Assembly (NCBI RefSeq): GCF_024198215.1
Contig: NZ_JAKCFA010000008.1
Span: 186,001-250,000 of the forward strand
From: Myxococcus qinghaiensis
GTDB lineage: Bacteria; Myxococcota; Myxococcia; Myxococcales; Myxococcaceae
DNA: 64,000 bases
Reading direction: 5' to 3'
The notes below the pieces were generated by a model. It did not search any database and was not told the DNA's origin. It was given only the letters and a program-made list of their open reading frames with translations. Positions 62,936 to 64,000 of this stretch are shown here, in pieces (positions within the stretch are counted from its first letter, which is position 1; every line of letters starts with the position of its first letter). Both the position numbers and the translations under genes were made by a program.

Positions 62936-63784
62936 ATGAGCCGAGCGTTCCACGGTATCGCCGGGTTGGAGACGTACGCGTTGGTGGACGGTGGGTGCCG
63001 CGTGGAGGTGATTCCTTCACGTGGGGCCCTCGTCTCGAGGATGACGGTGGACGGCGACGAGGTGCTCTACCTCGACGAAGCCACCGTGGCGGACCCGGCG
63101 AAGAACGTGCGCGGAGGCATCCCCGTGCTGTTCCCCATCGCCGGGCCCCTCCCGGGTGACACCTACCCGGCGGACCGCAAGTCCTTCACGATGTCGCAGC
63201 ACGGCTTCGCGCGGCGGCAGCCGTGGACCGTGCGCCAGGTGGAGGACTCGCTGCTGGTGGTGGGGCTGTCCTCCACGGAGGAGACGCTGCGCCAGTTCCC
63301 GTGGGAGTTCGACGCGCAGCTCACGTTTTCGCTGGTGGGTACGCGGCTCACGTTGGACTTCGACGTGGAGAACCGCGACACGCGTCCCCTGCCCCTGCAC
63401 CTGGGCTTCCATCCGTACTTCCGGGTGCCGGACGCGGCGAAGGCCGTGGCCACGGTGGAGACGGACGCGACGCACGCGTGGGACAACCGGGCGAAGCGTG
63501 AAGTGCCGTTCACGGGATTGGACCTCACGGCGGACGAGGTGGACCTGCACCTGCGGGACCACTCGAAGCAGGAGACGCGGCTGTCGCGCGGGCCAGGACT
63601 GCGCCCCATCCACCTGTCGTGGAGCCCCGAGTTCAAGGTGATGGTGGTGTGGACGCTGAAGGGGAAGGACTTCGTCTGCGTGGAGCCATGGACCGCCGCA
63701 GCGGGCGCATTGGCCACGGGCGAGGGACTGCTGCACGTTCAGCCCGAGGAACGGCTGTCGCTCACGTTCGACATCGAGGCGTGA
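62936..63784 (+). CDS. Aldose 1-epimerase-like protein
   Basis: This is a 282-residue galactose-mutarotase-fold protein. Conserved parts are VIPSRGALVSRMTVDGDEVLY, GIPVLFPIAGPLPG with the substrate Arg region, MSQHGFARRQPW with a catalytic His, LHLGFHPYFRV with a second His, and VCVEPWTAAAGAL with the catalytic Glu. It interconverts sugar anomers or hexose-6-phosphate forms (YeaD-like). It starts seven bases after pruA and may be co-transcribed, though the two functions are not obviously linked. Confidence 0.88.
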   Translation: MSRAFHGIAGLETYALVDGGCRVEVIPSRGALVSRMTVDGDEVLYLDEATVADPAKNVRGGIPVLFPIAGPLPGDTYPADRKSFTMSQHGFARRQPWTVRQVEDSLLVVGLSSTEETLRQFPWEFDAQLTFSLVGTRLTLDFDVENRDTRPLPLHLGFHPYFRVPDAAKAVATVETDATHAWDNRAKREVPFTGLDLTADEVDLHLRDHSKQETRLSRGPGLRPIHLSWSPEFKVMVVWTLKGKDFVCVEPWTAAAGALATGEGLLHVQPEERLSLTFDIEA

Positions 63785-63805
63785 CGCGGGCCCGATTTCG
63801 AGTGC

Positions 63806-64000
63806 TCACGGACGTGGGGTCAGCCGGGAGGCGAACTCGCGCATCGCGGAGGCCACGGCCTCCGGGCGCTCCACCCAGGGGAAATGCGCCGCGCCCTCCA
63901 CCGTCCTGTGGAGGATGTGCGGCCCCTGGAAGGCGGGCTGCGACCACGGCGTCTGCTGGACGATGCGGTCCTCGGCGCCGCTGATGATGAGTGTGGGCAG
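63806..64000 (-). CDS. Alpha/beta hydrolase, C-terminal part (runs off right edge)
   Basis: The last 64 residues of a protein encoded leftward from beyond the window. The sequence reads LPTLIISGAEDRIVQQTP, then VEGAAHFPWVERPEAVASAM and REFASRLTPRP. GAEDRIV holds the charge-relay Asp and EGAAHFPWVE the catalytic His of alpha/beta hydrolases. The substrate cannot be judged. It is convergent with the epimerase gene, with a 21-base gap. Confidence 0.8.
   Translation of the reverse strand: MPTLIISGAEDRIVQQTPWSQPAFQGPHILHRTVEGAAHFPWVERPEAVASAMREFASRLTPRP

Noticed and set aside
60821..62953. 710-residue minus-strand frame over pruA
   Set aside because: It is antisense to an obvious aldehyde dehydrogenase and has no motif of its own.

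Overview
The window is very GC-rich, densely packed DNA with myxobacterial traits: three sigma-54 activators, a Ser/Thr kinase fused to an ATPase, an RpoH-type sigma factor, many membrane proteins of unknown function and one giant repeat protein. A Myxococcus/Corallococcus-like member of the Myxococcaceae is my best guess, inferred from gene content only. No rRNA, tRNA, CRISPR array or intact insertion sequence was found.

Layout. 1-4.9 kb is accessory DNA. It holds the start of a type I restriction R-like gene running off the left edge, an RtcR-like sigma-54 activator with an N-terminal CARF-type sensor, a divergent nuclease-like gene behind a candidate sigma-54 promoter with an upstream palindrome, and then a scar of broken phage/island genes. 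4.9-16 kb: a membrane protein, then an SLC5-histidine kinase plus NtrC-type regulator next to a porin-acsA-DUF485-actP acetate operon with a dyad-rich promoter region. 16-24.4 kb: a split YeeE/YedE transporter, an orphan DNA methyltransferase, SodC, a serine hydrolase, a VWA/glutamine-amidotransferase-like membrane protein and a DUF4159 protein. 24.4-37.7 kb: small membrane proteins, a duplicated LamG-like protein, a ketosynthase, a lipoprotein, an RpoH-type sigma factor divergent from a DEAD-box helicase, an HTH/zinc-motif regulator, glutamate dehydrogenase, threonine ammonia-lyase and a metallopeptidase. 37.8-44 kb is one 2048-residue protein with three tandem-repeat arrays. 44-51.6 kb: YceI, a DODA-type dioxygenase divergent from a XylR-type activator, a degenerate rhomboid, small proteins and thiolase. 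51.7-64 kb: the kinase/ATPase, a receiver protein, a five-gene uricolytic operon, pruA, an epimerase and the tail of an alpha/beta hydrolase.

How the genes work together. The left-end module looks like a signal-induced defence unit: the CARF domain would sense a ligand, and the AAA+ domain would activate sigma-54 transcription of the nuclease-like gene. The SLC5 kinase/NtrC pair probably senses an extracellular carboxylate and turns on acetate uptake (actP) and activation (acsA). The right-end operon takes 5-hydroxyisourate to ureidoglycolate and urea, and its first gene, a flavoprotein, is the candidate for the missing urate-oxidising step. Glutamate dehydrogenase, threonine ammonia-lyase and PruA fit an amino-acid-eating lifestyle.

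Limits: domain calls come from reading motifs, start codons were chosen by eye, and promoter/operator calls are pattern matches only.
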